Notes: generated from the sequence alone by a model not told the origin. A DNA stretch of 56,689 nucleotides from an uncultured Mycoplasmatota bacterium (GCA_913057225.1 CAJXNT010000005.1:1-56689); one strand, 5' to 3'. Numbered from the stretch's first letter, positions 8,538 through 17,711 are shown. Numbers and translations: made by a program.

Positions 8538-9799
8538 GTTTTTTTACGCGGCGTTAACAATACGTCATGCACCAATGCACTTTGCAGCGTTTTGTCTAAA
8601 GCGTTCACCACATCGGGTAACGTCACGGCCATTTGCATCGCCAACAAGTCGTGAGGCGTCAAGCCTTCACTGAGATATCGTGCTCGATTTCTGACGGTCC
8701 CTTCCAAGGAATCCAGCCCATAAATGAACGCGCCAATGTTGGCTTTTTTTTGCATCTCAAAACGGGGTTCATCCAGCAAGCCGCTGGGATCATTCAATAA
8801 GGTTTGAAAGGCCGCTTGGGTTTTAACGACATCTTTCACTTGCGACGATAAAAAGACGATGGCCACTTCCGGATAAAGCGATAAATCGTAATCAAAGCCA
8901 TCGTTGATGACGCCCGATTCTTGCATCTGTTCGACCCAAGGACTGGTCGCATCAAAGAGCATATCCAGCCCAATTTCTAAGGCCAAGTAAAACGCATACC
9001 GCTCACGGCTGGACGCAAACGGCAGATCCATCCGCATCCCCCGCAGCCAATAATCGGCATACACATCCCCTTCAACGGTGCGGGTGTTTGAGGTGATTTT
9101 GGGGGGCAGCGCGCCTTGGATGGGCACTGGGCTCAAGGCCGTTTTTTCCGGCAGGACCACCGCTTCATTGAGATGCTTGACGAGGGCGTCAAAATCGCCA
9201 TCGCCACTGATGATGAGGGTGGCGGCTTCCGGTTGATAGAAGGCTTCGTGAATGGTTTTCAAGGTGTCATAATCCATGGCTTGAATGCTCTTATCGTCGC
9301 CTAAAATGTCATCGGCAAAGGGATGACCTTGGTAAAGCGTGGTTAAAAGCGTGTGGTATTGCGGATAAAATGGGTGATCTTGAGACGTTTTCCATTCTTC
9401 CAAAATGATGCCTTTTTCCGCTTCCACACCCGCTTCGGTGAAGTTGGGGAAAAAGGCTAAATTAAGCAGGGAAAGGACATTCGGGATGAGAATGTCGGTG
9501 GCTTCAAACAAGTAACTGGTTTGAAAAGGCGAGGTGAACGCATTGACGTTGGCCCCTTGTTCGGCAAACACTTGCGTCAGCTCCGACCCATCGTCTTCAA
9601 AACATTTGTGTTCTAAAAAGTGGGCGGCGCCACTGGGGAAGGCGACGTCTTTTTGGCCGTCATGATAGATTCGGTGCAGCCCCCCAATGGGAAATGTGAG
9701 CATCGCATAGTTCTTTTGATAGCCCGGGCGTTTGATGTAGATCAGCTTCAGCCGACCTTGAATCAGGGCGGTTCTTTCTTCGAGATGGAATTCGGTCAT
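8534..9799 (-). CDS. ymfH: M16 zinc peptidase, YmfH-like active subunit
   Basis: Member of the insulinase/pitrilysin (M16) family, corresponding to the catalytic half of the Bacillus YmfF/YmfH pair. The 421-residue protein carries the inverted zinc motif HFLEH at about residues 64 to 68, with the downstream glutamate region in EKGIILEEWKTSQDHP. The C-terminal inactive repeat follows. It overlaps the upstream ymfF-like gene by 4 nt (ATGA), so the two subunits are made together. The substrate is unknown; cytoplasmic peptide degradation or processing is the usual proposal. It is the last gene of the long ftsZ-to-ymfH run. Confidence 0.88.
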   Translation of the reverse strand: MTEFHLEERTALIQGRLKLIYIKRPGYQKNYAMLTFPIGGLHRIYHDGQKDVAFPSGAAHFLEHKCFEDDGSELTQVFAEQGANVNAFTSPFQTSYLFEATDILIPNVLSLLNLAFFPNFTEAGVEAEKGIILEEWKTSQDHPFYPQYHTLLTTLYQGHPFADDILGDDKSIQAMDYDTLKTIHEAFYQPEAATLIISGDGDFDALVKHLNEAVVLPEKTALSPVPIQGALPPKITSNTRTVEGDVYADYWLRGMRMDLPFASSRERYAFYLALEIGLDMLFDATSPWVEQMQESGVINDGFDYDLSLYPEVAIVFLSSQVKDVVKTQAAFQTLLNDPSGLLDEPRFEMQKKANIGAFIYGLDSLEGTVRNRARYLSEGLTPHDLLAMQMAVTLPDVVNALDKTLQSALVHDVLLTPRKKT

Positions 9800-10917
9800 G
9801 CCAGCGCTCCGTATTGAAAGGATGTGATGGCTTCTAAGCGGTTGGCCACCCGAGTGATGGCGGCTTTATCCACGGCCTCAATGGTCTTGATTAAGGCGCT
9901 TTTTTCAAAGGGCTCGTCCATGTATGCGGCGTAAAAGGCCCGCCGAGTGAGCGCGCTTTTCGCATCGTGATTGCGCTTGATGGTTTCGATCCGACTTTGT
10001 TTGGCCAGCGCCAAGCGTTGATCCGGATAATCCCCGGTTTTCAGGGCCGTTAAAATCGTCTTGATTTCGCGGTGGTAATTCGCTTGATTTTCCGGAGAAA
10101 TGGCACCATTGATCAACAATAAGCCGTACTGTGAAAGCAAACTTGATCCCACCGAATAGGCCATATTATGGGTTTCACGAATGGTTTTAAAAAGCATCGA
10201 TTCACTGTCGCCCCCAAGCAATTGATTGAGCACCATGAGCGGCACATAATCGTCGTCTTGATGCGTCAGATGCGTGGCGTATAAATCATACATGAGGGTC
10301 TGTTTCATCGCATCTTCTTGGGGTTCAATCAAAGTCGGGGTGTACGCGTATTTAAGCGGCGCATCAAAAGAAAGTGAAGCGCGGGGGTGAGGCAATGCGT
10401 TTAAAAAGTGTTCCGCGTCTGGAAACGGGCCTTTTCCCAGTCGAATGAGCACACGGGGCGCTTTGATCAACGTGTCATACGCCGCTTGAACATCGGCTAA
10501 CGTCACGGCGTCAATCGCCTCTTCCGTGGTGACTTGCGGGGAAAAATACGGATGATCATGGAGCAATTTTTGCGTGAGATGGTGGGCCGCTTTAAAGCCT
10601 TTAGAGGCGCGTTTGGTCGCCCACTCATCTTTGAGAAATACTTTTTCTTGGGCCAGCCCTTTTTCATCCAGCAAGGGGTAACTCAGGGCCGTGAATAGCG
10701 CCTTGGACGCCTCGTCATAAAGCGCCGGATGGTCCACCATGTCGGGGGCCACATGCCGCATTTTAAAGGAAAACTCAAAGCGATCTTGAAAGGTCGAAAG
10801 TCCGGTGCCCAGTTGCAGATGAAAAAGCGATTCGAGATGGGCATTCCAAGCGGGCTTAGAGGGGTAGGCTTGGTTTTTGGCACTGAGCATGCCCGAAAGC
10901 AAGCGATAGGTGACCAT
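9796..10917 (-). CDS. ymfF: M16 peptidase-like protein, YmfF-like non-catalytic subunit
   Basis: Partner of the neighbouring zinc peptidase. No HXXEH motif is present. The 373 residues from the first ATG include YPSKPAWNAHLESLF near the N-terminus and, in the second half, LNQLLGGDSESMLFKTIRETHNMAYSVGSS, the conserved R/Y region of M16 C-terminal domains. Bacillus YmfF is about 425 residues, so about 50 are missing. The frame stays open 44 codons further upstream, into the end of deoD, and encodes a plausible family N-terminus (ITLTTPQFLSAQ, SLRFFITLDVEK). No ATG, GTG or TTG is available there. ATT at 10992 (after GGGGTGA) or ATC at 11049 (after GGAGG) could be the true start. Coordinates given are the minimum. 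Confidence 0.8.
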   Translation of the reverse strand: MVTYRLLSGMLSAKNQAYPSKPAWNAHLESLFHLQLGTGLSTFQDRFEFSFKMRHVAPDMVDHPALYDEASKALFTALSYPLLDEKGLAQEKVFLKDEWATKRASKGFKAAHHLTQKLLHDHPYFSPQVTTEEAIDAVTLADVQAAYDTLIKAPRVLIRLGKGPFPDAEHFLNALPHPRASLSFDAPLKYAYTPTLIEPQEDAMKQTLMYDLYATHLTHQDDDYVPLMVLNQLLGGDSESMLFKTIRETHNMAYSVGSSLLSQYGLLLINGAISPENQANYHREIKTILTALKTGDYPDQRLALAKQSRIETIKRNHDAKSALTRRAFYAAYMDEPFEKSALIKTIEAVDKAAITRVANRLEAITSFQYGALA

Positions 10918-11033
10918 CTTTTCAACATCGAGCGTTATGAAAAAGCGCAGTGACCACTGCGCCGATAAGAATTGAGGGGTCGTGAGGGTAATCGCGTCAC
11001 CCCGAGGGCTTTTTTGATGGTGATACGTGGGAG

Positions 11034-11744
11034 TTAAACGGCTTGCGATAACGCCACCTCCATCATTTGGGTGAATGCGTTTTGACGTTCTTCAGCGGTC
11101 GTGGCTTCATGCGTCACCAGCGAATCCGATACCGTCAGTAAGCACGCGGCGTGTTTGCCCAGCACGTGGGCATTGTGAAAGAGGGCATAGGATTCCATTT
11201 CCACCGCAATCACGCCTTTTTCTTCATGCAACCGTTTAAAGTGTTGGGTGTCTTGGCGGTAAAAGACATCGGACGAATGGATGATGCCTTTTTTGATGGG
11301 AATGTTCAAATCTTTGGCCGCCGCTTCTAAGGCCTCATTCACGGAGGGACTGGGCGCTAAGATATCGGGGGCATCTTGGCCCGATTGCACGGACGCATAC
11401 GTGGATTCTGAATAGGATCCGGTGGCTAAAATCACGTCGTATAAATCGAGGGCATCGGTGTAAGCGCCGCACGAGCCAATGCGAATGATCGTGTCCACAT
11501 CGTACATCTTAAAGAGTTCATAGGAATAAATCCCAATCGAGGGCATGCCCATGCCCGAGCCCATGACACTGATGGCTTTGCCTTTGTAGGTTCCGGTGTA
11601 GCCAAACATGTTGCGCACGGCATTAAATTGGGTGACATTTTCTAAATACGTTTCGGCAATCATTTTCGCTCTTAAGGGATCGCCTGGCATTAATACCACC
11701 GGAGCGATATCGCTTTTTTCTGCAGAAATATGAGGGGTTGACAT
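11034..11744 (-). CDS. deoD: Purine-nucleoside phosphorylase, DeoD type
   Basis: Hexameric-type phosphorylase that splits purine (deoxy)nucleosides into base and (deoxy)ribose-1-phosphate. The 236 residues match DeoD (about 235 to 240). Visible features are the phosphate loop VLMPGDPLRAKMIAETYL, GSGMGMPSIGIYSYEL, RIGSCGAY, the nucleoside site VEMESYALF near residue 183, and the catalytic Asp in VSDSL near 208. It follows deoC by 9 nt in the same operon. Confidence 0.96.
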   Translation of the reverse strand: MSTPHISAEKSDIAPVVLMPGDPLRAKMIAETYLENVTQFNAVRNMFGYTGTYKGKAISVMGSGMGMPSIGIYSYELFKMYDVDTIIRIGSCGAYTDALDLYDVILATGSYSESTYASVQSGQDAPDILAPSPSVNEALEAAAKDLNIPIKKGIIHSSDVFYRQDTQHFKRLHEEKGVIAVEMESYALFHNAHVLGKHAACLLTVSDSLVTHEATTAEERQNAFTQMMEVALSQAV

Positions 11745-11753
11745 AAAGGCCTC

Positions 11754-12413
11754 CTAATAAGAATTTTTCGACTGAGTGCCGGTGACAATGGCGACGCCGT
11801 TGCTGGTGCCTATGCGGGTGGCGCCCGCGTCAATCATGGCTTGAGCATCGGCGAGATTCCGGACCCCGCCGGAGGCTTTCACGCCTTTGCCTTTCGCGAC
11901 CGATGCCATGAGACGCACCGCATTCACGCTGGCGCCCCCTGGGCCAAAGCCGGTCGACGTTTTCACAAAATCGGCCCCGGCCGCAAACGCCGTTTGCGAC
12001 GCTTTGATGATCGTGGCATCTTCCAGCATGGCCGTTTCTAAAATGACTTTAAGCACGTTCTCTTGGGTCAAGGCTTTCAAGGTTTTTACTTCCTCATAGA
12101 GCCGGTCAAAATCACCTTCCATAAGCGCCCCAATGGGCGCGACCATATCGATTTCATCGGCGCCATGGTTGAGCGCATCTTCGGTTTCAAAGGCTTTGGT
12201 GGCGAGGGTGTTCGCCCCTAAGGGAAAGCCCACCACCGTGCACACCAGCACGTCAGAAGCTTCAAGTGCCTTCGCCGCATGGGCCACAAAGGCCGGGTGG
12301 ATGCAGACACTTTTAAAGCCATGCGTGGTGGCTTCTTGAATCAACGCATCGATCTCTTTTAACGTGCCTTCGGGTTTTAAATAAGTGTGATCAATCATTT
12401 TCGCAATGTTCAT
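11754..12413 (-). CDS. deoC: Deoxyribose-phosphate aldolase
   Basis: Cleaves 2-deoxyribose-5-phosphate into glyceraldehyde-3-phosphate and acetaldehyde. It has 219 residues, normal for the family. The Schiff-base lysine lies in DFVKTSTGFGPGGA, the second lysine in KGVKASGGVRN, and the N-terminal IDHTYLKPEGT and KSVCIHPAFV segments are conserved. It is followed by deoD after 9 nt and preceded by two YczE-type membrane genes. DeoB, which supplies its substrate, is about 19 kb away in a separate operon. Confidence 0.97.
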   Translation of the reverse strand: MNIAKMIDHTYLKPEGTLKEIDALIQEATTHGFKSVCIHPAFVAHAAKALEASDVLVCTVVGFPLGANTLATKAFETEDALNHGADEIDMVAPIGALMEGDFDRLYEEVKTLKALTQENVLKVILETAMLEDATIIKASQTAFAAGADFVKTSTGFGPGGASVNAVRLMASVAKGKGVKASGGVRNLADAQAMIDAGATRIGTSNGVAIVTGTQSKNSY

Positions 12414-12421
12414 AAATCCTC

Positions 12422-13051
12422 CTAAAACGTGATGGATTCAAATCGTTTTAAATAAAATTGAAAGAGCGGGCCAATGAGCGCAATAAAGCCCAGCGTGCCC
12501 ACATTGATGGCACCGAGATCATTAAACCATAGGAGCGAAAGCGTCCCCGATAAGACCATGGGAAAAAGCTCAATCAACATGCGGGCGGGAAAGACTTGGC
12601 GGAATTTAAGCACATCTTTCACCAGCAAAGTCATCTCTTCAAAGACGCCCGCGGGATAGCGGGTAATGACGAGAATCGCCCCACCGAGGGGCACAAGGCT
12701 TAAGCCCGCGAGATACGGGATCAAGCGCCAAAAACCCACGGGGGCGAAGTCTCTAAAAATCACCAAATCAAAGAGATCAATGAACACACCGACAAATAAA
12801 ATCGGCACAATCATTAAGATGAGGCGGATGTCTTTTCGCATCCAGGTCGTCCAAAGGGTGAGTAAACTCGTGATGAGAATCGCGCTCACCCCAATGGTGA
12901 GCGGCTCTATGCGCCGGGCCAAGACGATAAAGACCGTATCCCAAGGGCCCGTGCCCAGCGTGCTTTTGATGACCATGACCACGCCAAAGGCGATGGTGAC
13001 GGTGCCCAGCAGATAAAAAAGCAGTTCTTTGAGATTAAACTTTGACATCAA
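12422..13051 (-). CDS. YczE/YyaS/YitT-type integral membrane protein, copy 1
   Basis: Five to six membrane helices in 209 residues, function unknown. It has the family hallmark after the first helix, IKSTLGTGPWDTVFIVLARR (residues 28 to 47), and a matching ITRYPAGVFEEMTLL half-way through, suggesting an internal repeat. It overlaps the upstream paralog by 17 nt and precedes deoC by 8 nt. Placement directly before nucleoside catabolic genes makes a transport role tempting, but nothing in the sequence proves it. Confidence 0.75.
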   Translation of the reverse strand: MMSKFNLKELLFYLLGTVTIAFGVVMVIKSTLGTGPWDTVFIVLARRIEPLTIGVSAILITSLLTLWTTWMRKDIRLILMIVPILFVGVFIDLFDLVIFRDFAPVGFWRLIPYLAGLSLVPLGGAILVITRYPAGVFEEMTLLVKDVLKFRQVFPARMLIELFPMVLSGTLSLLWFNDLGAINVGTLGFIALIGPLFQFYLKRFESITF

Positions 13052-13667
13052 ATAGAGGCCTCATCCACGAAAGTTGCACCGAAAGAATGAATGGCAAAAC
13101 CACGGCCAAAATGACCGAGCCGACATTGACCGCGCCAAATCCCACGCCGGCTAAAAAGCCAAAGCCACTGGCCAAAACAATCGCCAGCATCTCCACAAAC
13201 AGCCGCGGGAAAAAGATTTTTTCGGTGTGAAATATATGCATGACCATCATCATAAACTCATCAAAGATGGCCGCCGGATAATGCGTCAAAATGATCAAAC
13301 TTAAGCCGGCGGTTAAGACAAATACGCCGCCAAAAAAGACGGCAAATCGGACGGCGAGGCCTTGATAAAAATAATCGCCATAAATCAAGATGTCCCAAAA
13401 ATCAATGCCGATCGCAATCAAGATGATCGACACCGAAATAAGAATGTATTTGACCTCTTTGCGGTACAGCATGATCATCAAAACAAGCAAGCCTTGCACC
13501 AAAAACGAGGCGGTGCCTAAGGTGATGCCCGTGAGGGCCGAAAGGTTCGCATTCACCGTGTCCCAGGCCCCCGCCCCGATGTTGGTACGGAGCAGTGTGA
13601 CCACGCCGAATGACACCATAAAGGCCCCCAGCACATATTGCAAGGGGCGTCTGATATTATTCGCCAT
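13035..13667 (-). CDS. YczE/YyaS/YitT-type integral membrane protein, copy 2
   Basis: Paralog of the next gene: 210 residues, five to six hydrophobic helices, the same hallmark LRTNIGAGAWDTVNANLSAL after helix 1 and ILTHYPAAIFDEFMMMV in the middle. The start at 13667 lies 11 nt inside the ileS 3' end, so it is read with ileS. The two copies in tandem may form a heterodimer; this is inference from gene order only. Confidence 0.75.
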   Translation of the reverse strand: MANNIRRPLQYVLGAFMVSFGVVTLLRTNIGAGAWDTVNANLSALTGITLGTASFLVQGLLVLMIMLYRKEVKYILISVSIILIAIGIDFWDILIYGDYFYQGLAVRFAVFFGGVFVLTAGLSLIILTHYPAAIFDEFMMMVMHIFHTEKIFFPRLFVEMLAIVLASGFGFLAGVGFGAVNVGSVILAVVLPFILSVQLSWMRPLFDVKV

Positions 13668-16353
13668 GGAGATCTTCTAACACATGCGCACAGCGTGCGC
13701 AGAGGCCTTCTTCATTGAGCTCTGCGTGATGCCAGCAACGTTCGCATTTCGCCCCGGGATGGGGGGTAACTAAAGTGTTGAATTCGCCTTCTTTTACAGC
13801 TACGGAAGAGACGATAAAGAATTTTTCTAAGGCGGGAATCCGGCCTAGCGCTTGCATGTCTTCGGCGCTGACGGTGAGTTCAAGCGCCGCTTCTAAGCTT
13901 TTCCCGATGGTCTTGGCGTTGCGCGCTTCTTCTAAGGCTTTCAAGACGGCATCGCGAATTTCTAGTAACCGATTAAAATCCGCAGCTAAAGCATCATCTT
14001 CTGGGCCATCATAGGCTTCGATGTTTAAATGATAAACACTCTCTTCTTCGGGGTGTTTGGTATGGGCGTACACTTCTTCCATCGTGAACGGGAGGATCGG
14101 GGTGAGCAAGCGCATCAAGGCGTTTAACGCATCATGAATGACCGTTTGCATGGCCCGTCTTCTCGGGTCATTGGCCCGTTCGATGTACAGCATGTCTTTG
14201 GCCAGATCGAGGTAAAAGGCGGAAAGTTCTTTATTGATGAAGCCGTTGATCTGGCGCATGACATCGGCATATTCAAACGCTTCATACGCCTGCATGGCTT
14301 TTTCCACCACTTCTTTTAAGCGCATTCGCATGTACGTATTGATCGCATCATCGTCGTAGGTTTGGTGCTTCGCGGCTTCAAAATCATGCAAGGTGCCGAG
14401 CATGAATCGCAAGGTGTTACGGATTTTGCGGTAATTTTCTGAGACTTGTTTGAGCATCGCTTCGCCGATCCTGACGTCGGCTTGATAGTCCACACTGGCC
14501 ACCCAGAGTCTTAAAATATCGGCGCCTTTTTGGTTCATCAACTTATTGGGATCAAACCCATTGCGTTGCGATTTGGACATTTTAAAGCCGTTTTCATCGA
14601 GGACAAAGCCGTGGGTCAAAACGGTTTTATAAGGCGCTTTGCCCGTGTAGGCCACCCCCGTGGATAAACTGGAATTAAACCACCCACGGTATTGATCGGC
14701 GCCTTCTAAATAAAGATCGGCCGGATAGGGCATGCCAAAATCGGTCATCCCCCCTTTATGGGCGGTGCCGGAATCAAACCAGACATCCAAGATGTCGGTT
14801 TCTTTGCGGAAGCTTCCCCCTGGACTTCCCGGATGCGTAAATCCATCGGGCAGTAAATCTTTCGCGTCCCATTCAAACCAAATGTTTGAGCCATGTTCAG
14901 CAAAGAGTTCGCTGACGTGGCGAATGAGCGCGGGGTCTAAAAGGGCGGTGTCGTCTTCCGCGTAAAACACCGGAATCGGAACGCCCCAAGAGCGCTGCCT
15001 GGAAATGCACCAACTGGCACGGTCTTTGACCATGTTTTCCATGCGAGTTTCGCCCCACGAGGGGACCCACTGGATGTCATGAATTTCTTGGATCATGGCT
15101 TCTTTTAACGATTCAATCGACGCAAACCACTGATGCGTGGCCCGGAAAATGACGGGTTTTTTCGTGCGCCAATCATGCGGGTACGGGTGATGAATCCAAA
15201 CCAATTTGAGTAAATGACCGGACGCGTCTAAATCGAGGGCGATTTGTTTGGACGCATCATCCACAAAGAGCCCATCATACGGGCCACTTTCTTCGGTCAT
15301 TTTGCCTTGACCGTCCACCGGACAGAAGACTTCGAGGCCATTTTGTTGGCCAATGATGAAGTCATCTTCCCCGTGTCCGGGGGCGATGTGAACCAATCCG
15401 GTCCCACTTTCTAAGGTGACGTGATGGCCGAGCACGACCGGTGATTTCCGGTCATACAGCGGGTGCGTATATTCCATGCCCGTAAGTTCTTTACCCGGCA
15501 GTTTTTCTAGCACAGTGAGTGAGGTTTCAAAGACATTTTCCAAGGTTTCAATGAGGCCTTCGGCGACGATCAACGCCTCGCCGTCTTTTTCCACTAAGGC
15601 ATAGGTGAATTCAGGATCCACCGCGATCGCTAAGTTCGCGGGAATGGTCCATGGGGTGGTGGTCCAAATGAGAAAACTAAAGGGACGGCCAAAGCGCGCT
15701 TCATCCAGCGCCGGCATTTTCACATAGATGGACGGGGATTTTTTCTCATGGTATTCAATCTCCGCTTCGGCGAGCGCTGTTTCTGAAGACGGGGACCAAT
15801 AGACCGGCTTGAGCCCTTTAAAGATCAGGCCCTTTTCCACCATCGACGCAAAGACATCGAGCTGCGAGGCTTCGTAGCGTTTTTGCAAGGTGATGTAAGG
15901 ATTTTCCCATTCGGCTAAGACGCCCAGACGTTTAAACTGAGCCATTTGTTGCGAAACTTGCTCGCGGGCATAAACATCACAGGCGGCTCTAAATTCGGCC
16001 ACACTCATGGCTTTACGGTCCACGTTTCCACCTTTGGTGAGGGCCGATTCAATGGGTAAGCCGTGCGTGTCCCACCCCGGCACAAAGCGGGCGTAATAGC
16101 CGCGCATGTTGCGTTCACGAATGACGATATCTTTGAGAACTTTATTTAAGGCGTGGCCAATGTGAATGTCCCCGTTGGCATACGGCGGCCCATCGACAAA
16201 GACGTACGGGGCATTGCCCTCGTTTTTTTTGAGTCGTTTTTGATAGACCTTTTGAGCGTCCCACGCCTCAATGCGGGTGGGTTCATTCTGCGCGAGATTT
16301 CCGCGCATTGGAAAATCCGTATGGGGCATGTGCAACGTATCTTTAAATGACAT
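13657..16353 (-). CDS. ileS: Isoleucyl-tRNA synthetase
   Basis: Class I synthetase charging tRNA-Ile. I choose the ATG at 16353 (898 residues) because AAGGAG lies 5 nt upstream; the frame extends 5 codons further to 16368 without a ribosome-binding site. The HIGH motif is GDIHIGHALNK near residue 60, the class I KMSKS motif is GFKMSKSQRNGFDPNKL, and the editing domain contains TTTPWTIPANLAIAV. The C-terminal zinc knuckle CERCWHH...CARC is present, as in the bacterial form with a zinc-binding C-terminus. Expression is governed by a T-box leader at 16370-16530. The synthetase is co-directional with the ftsZ cluster upstream. Confidence 0.97.
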   Translation of the reverse strand: MSFKDTLHMPHTDFPMRGNLAQNEPTRIEAWDAQKVYQKRLKKNEGNAPYVFVDGPPYANGDIHIGHALNKVLKDIVIRERNMRGYYARFVPGWDTHGLPIESALTKGGNVDRKAMSVAEFRAACDVYAREQVSQQMAQFKRLGVLAEWENPYITLQKRYEASQLDVFASMVEKGLIFKGLKPVYWSPSSETALAEAEIEYHEKKSPSIYVKMPALDEARFGRPFSFLIWTTTPWTIPANLAIAVDPEFTYALVEKDGEALIVAEGLIETLENVFETSLTVLEKLPGKELTGMEYTHPLYDRKSPVVLGHHVTLESGTGLVHIAPGHGEDDFIIGQQNGLEVFCPVDGQGKMTEESGPYDGLFVDDASKQIALDLDASGHLLKLVWIHHPYPHDWRTKKPVIFRATHQWFASIESLKEAMIQEIHDIQWVPSWGETRMENMVKDRASWCISRQRSWGVPIPVFYAEDDTALLDPALIRHVSELFAEHGSNIWFEWDAKDLLPDGFTHPGSPGGSFRKETDILDVWFDSGTAHKGGMTDFGMPYPADLYLEGADQYRGWFNSSLSTGVAYTGKAPYKTVLTHGFVLDENGFKMSKSQRNGFDPNKLMNQKGADILRLWVASVDYQADVRIGEAMLKQVSENYRKIRNTLRFMLGTLHDFEAAKHQTYDDDAINTYMRMRLKEVVEKAMQAYEAFEYADVMRQINGFINKELSAFYLDLAKDMLYIERANDPRRRAMQTVIHDALNALMRLLTPILPFTMEEVYAHTKHPEEESVYHLNIEAYDGPEDDALAADFNRLLEIRDAVLKALEEARNAKTIGKSLEAALELTVSAEDMQALGRIPALEKFFIVSSVAVKEGEFNTLVTPHPGAKCERCWHHAELNEEGLCARCAHVLEDLHGE

Positions 16354-16369
16354 ATGAACTCCTTCCATG

Positions 16370-16530
16370 AAAAAACGCCCTCAAAAAAGGACGTACCACC
16401 TTTTTAGTGGAGATTCGGTATCGGGAATCACCCGGATTAGTGTCTTTGAGTGATGGCTGGAATCGTCGTTGTCAAGTTTTCACCGACCACTTGATCTCTG
16501 CTGTCTGGGCGAATCCATGCGGGCTCAAAG
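16370..16530 (-). promoter_or_regulatory. T-box riboswitch leader of ileS
   Basis: The minus strand contains the T-box element AAGGTGGTACGTCC near 16388-16402. It is followed by a terminator stem (CGTCC with GGGCG) and six Ts ending near 16370. Stem I is closed by CTTTGAG just after the yggT stop codon and CTCAAAG near 16444-16450. An ATC followed by A sits just inside the 3' strand of that stem and is the best specifier candidate for Ile. A stem III candidate is CGGG/CCCG around 16420-16435. The leader is short (about 160 nt). Uncharged tRNA-Ile should stabilise the antiterminator. Confidence 0.87.
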
Positions 16531-16788
16531 TTAAAGCGAATTGACAAAGGCTTGAAAGGCCGAGAGGCCAAATTGGTAAAAGACAAACCCTAAGATGGGG
16601 GTAAAGTCGAGTTGACCAAAGACTAAGAGGCCCCGAAAAAACCGTAAGTATGGTTGCGTGAGCCTGAGCAGGGATTGATACCAACTGCTGCTTCTAAGGT
16701 CGGGAAACCACGACAGTAAGATGGTCGCGATTAACATATAATAATACACTTGGAGTAAGACTAAGACAAATTCAAAGACGACTCTCAT
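16531..16788 (-). CDS. yggT: YggT family membrane protein
   Basis: Small membrane protein of 85 residues with two helices (about 5 to 27 and 58 to 80) around a loop containing LLSWFPDLRSSSWYQSLLRLTQPYLRFFRGL, the typical YggT/YlmG pattern. Its function in division or membrane organisation is not defined in bacteria. It overlaps sepF by 4 nt. Its stop codon is immediately followed by the ileS T-box. Confidence 0.9.
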   Translation of the reverse strand: MRVVFEFVLVLLQVYYYMLIATILLSWFPDLRSSSWYQSLLRLTQPYLRFFRGLLVFGQLDFTPILGFVFYQFGLSAFQAFVNSL

Positions 16789-17084
16789 GCCTCAGACTCC
16801 TTGTTGTCTTCGATGAAGCCCCGCAAGGCTTTATCTTTTAAGTCTTTTTTCGACGCAAACACGAAGATTTTTTCTGAAAGCATCTCCACCATGCCATCGA
16901 TGGCATAGACAATGCCACTTAAAAAGACGATGAAATGATTGGCCGCTTCCGCGTCGGTCTTTTCAAAATTCAACACCAACGGCGTCCCTTTTAAGAGCGC
17001 ATCGGAAAACTGATACACATCGGCCTTCGAATCGACTTTGATGAAGCGGGCTCGATTGAGCGCATTTTTTTTATTAAAGGGCAT
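16785..17084 (-). CDS. sepF: Cell division protein SepF
   Basis: FtsZ-interacting protein that bundles or anchors Z-ring filaments. The 99-residue protein is shorter than Bacillus SepF (about 150). The conserved C-terminal domain is present: the KADVYQFSDALLKGTPLVLNF strand-helix, then ANHFIVFLSGIVYAIDGMVEMLSEKIFVF. The N-terminus MPFNKKNALNRARFIKV lacks the clear amphipathic membrane helix and the acidic linker of the Bacillus protein, so membrane anchoring may differ. It abuts yggS and overlaps yggT. Confidence 0.9.
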   Translation of the reverse strand: MPFNKKNALNRARFIKVDSKADVYQFSDALLKGTPLVLNFEKTDAEAANHFIVFLSGIVYAIDGMVEMLSEKIFVFASKKDLKDKALRGFIEDNKESEA

Positions 17085-17711
17085 TTATTCCTCCAGAAGA
17101 ATTCGGCCGAGTCGCAGATGGGTCGTGCCTTTTTCTAAGGCGATGTCGTAATCATCACTCATGCCCATGGAAAGCTGACTCAGACTGGAAAATTCCTTTT
17201 GCAGTGTGTTTTTAAGCGATACTAAGGTGTCAAATTGCGCGGCAATCCGGGAACGATCCGGGGTCGCTTCGGCCATCCCCATCACCCCAATGGGATGAAT
17301 CATGGGCGCTTGCTTTAAGGCCTTAATGACGGGGTCTAGATCTTCCGGTGAAAAGCCGTGCTTTGACGGTTCTTTGGAAATATTAAACTGGATAAACGCA
17401 TCGATCGGGGTGCTTCTTAAATGATTAACCGTCTCGATGAGTTTGACCCGGTCTATGGTGTGAAGGACATCCACCTCATGAATCACTTTTTTCACTTTTT
17501 TGGATTGCAACGTGCCAATGAAATGCCACGTCACAGACGCCTTAAGCGCGCGTTTTTTTTCTAAAAAAGCGTCCACGCGGTTTTCCCCAAAATCATGAAT
17601 GCCGGCCGCCACATACGGCTTCATTTCCTCAGCCGTGAGGTATTTGCTGGCCATGATGAGGGTCACATCCGGGTGGTCTTTTTTAAGCGTTTGAATCAGG
17701 GACTGGTTCAT
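17085..17711 (-). CDS. yggS: Pyridoxal-phosphate homeostasis protein (YggS/PLPBP family)
   Basis: PLP-binding TIM-barrel protein involved in vitamin B6 and amino-acid balance; no enzyme activity is established. It has 208 residues. The PLP lysine lies in LIMASKYL near residue 23, [12 protein letters not shown] follows, then [13 protein letters not shown], and at the C-terminus [27 protein letters not shown]. The usual VSK is MASK here. It overlaps the ftsZ end by 4 nt, in the usual ftsZ-yggS-sepF-yggT order. Confidence 0.94.
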   Translation of the reverse strand: MNQSLIQTLKKDHPDVTLIMASKYLTAEEMKPYVAAGIHDFGENRVDAFLEKKRALKASVTWHFIGTLQSKKVKKVIHEVDVLHTIDRVKLIETVNHLRSTPIDAFIQFNISKEPSKHGFSPEDLDPVIKALKQAPMIHPIGVMGMAEATPDRSRIAAQFDTLVSLKNTLQKEFSSLSQLSMGMSDDYDIALEKGTTHLRLGRILLEE

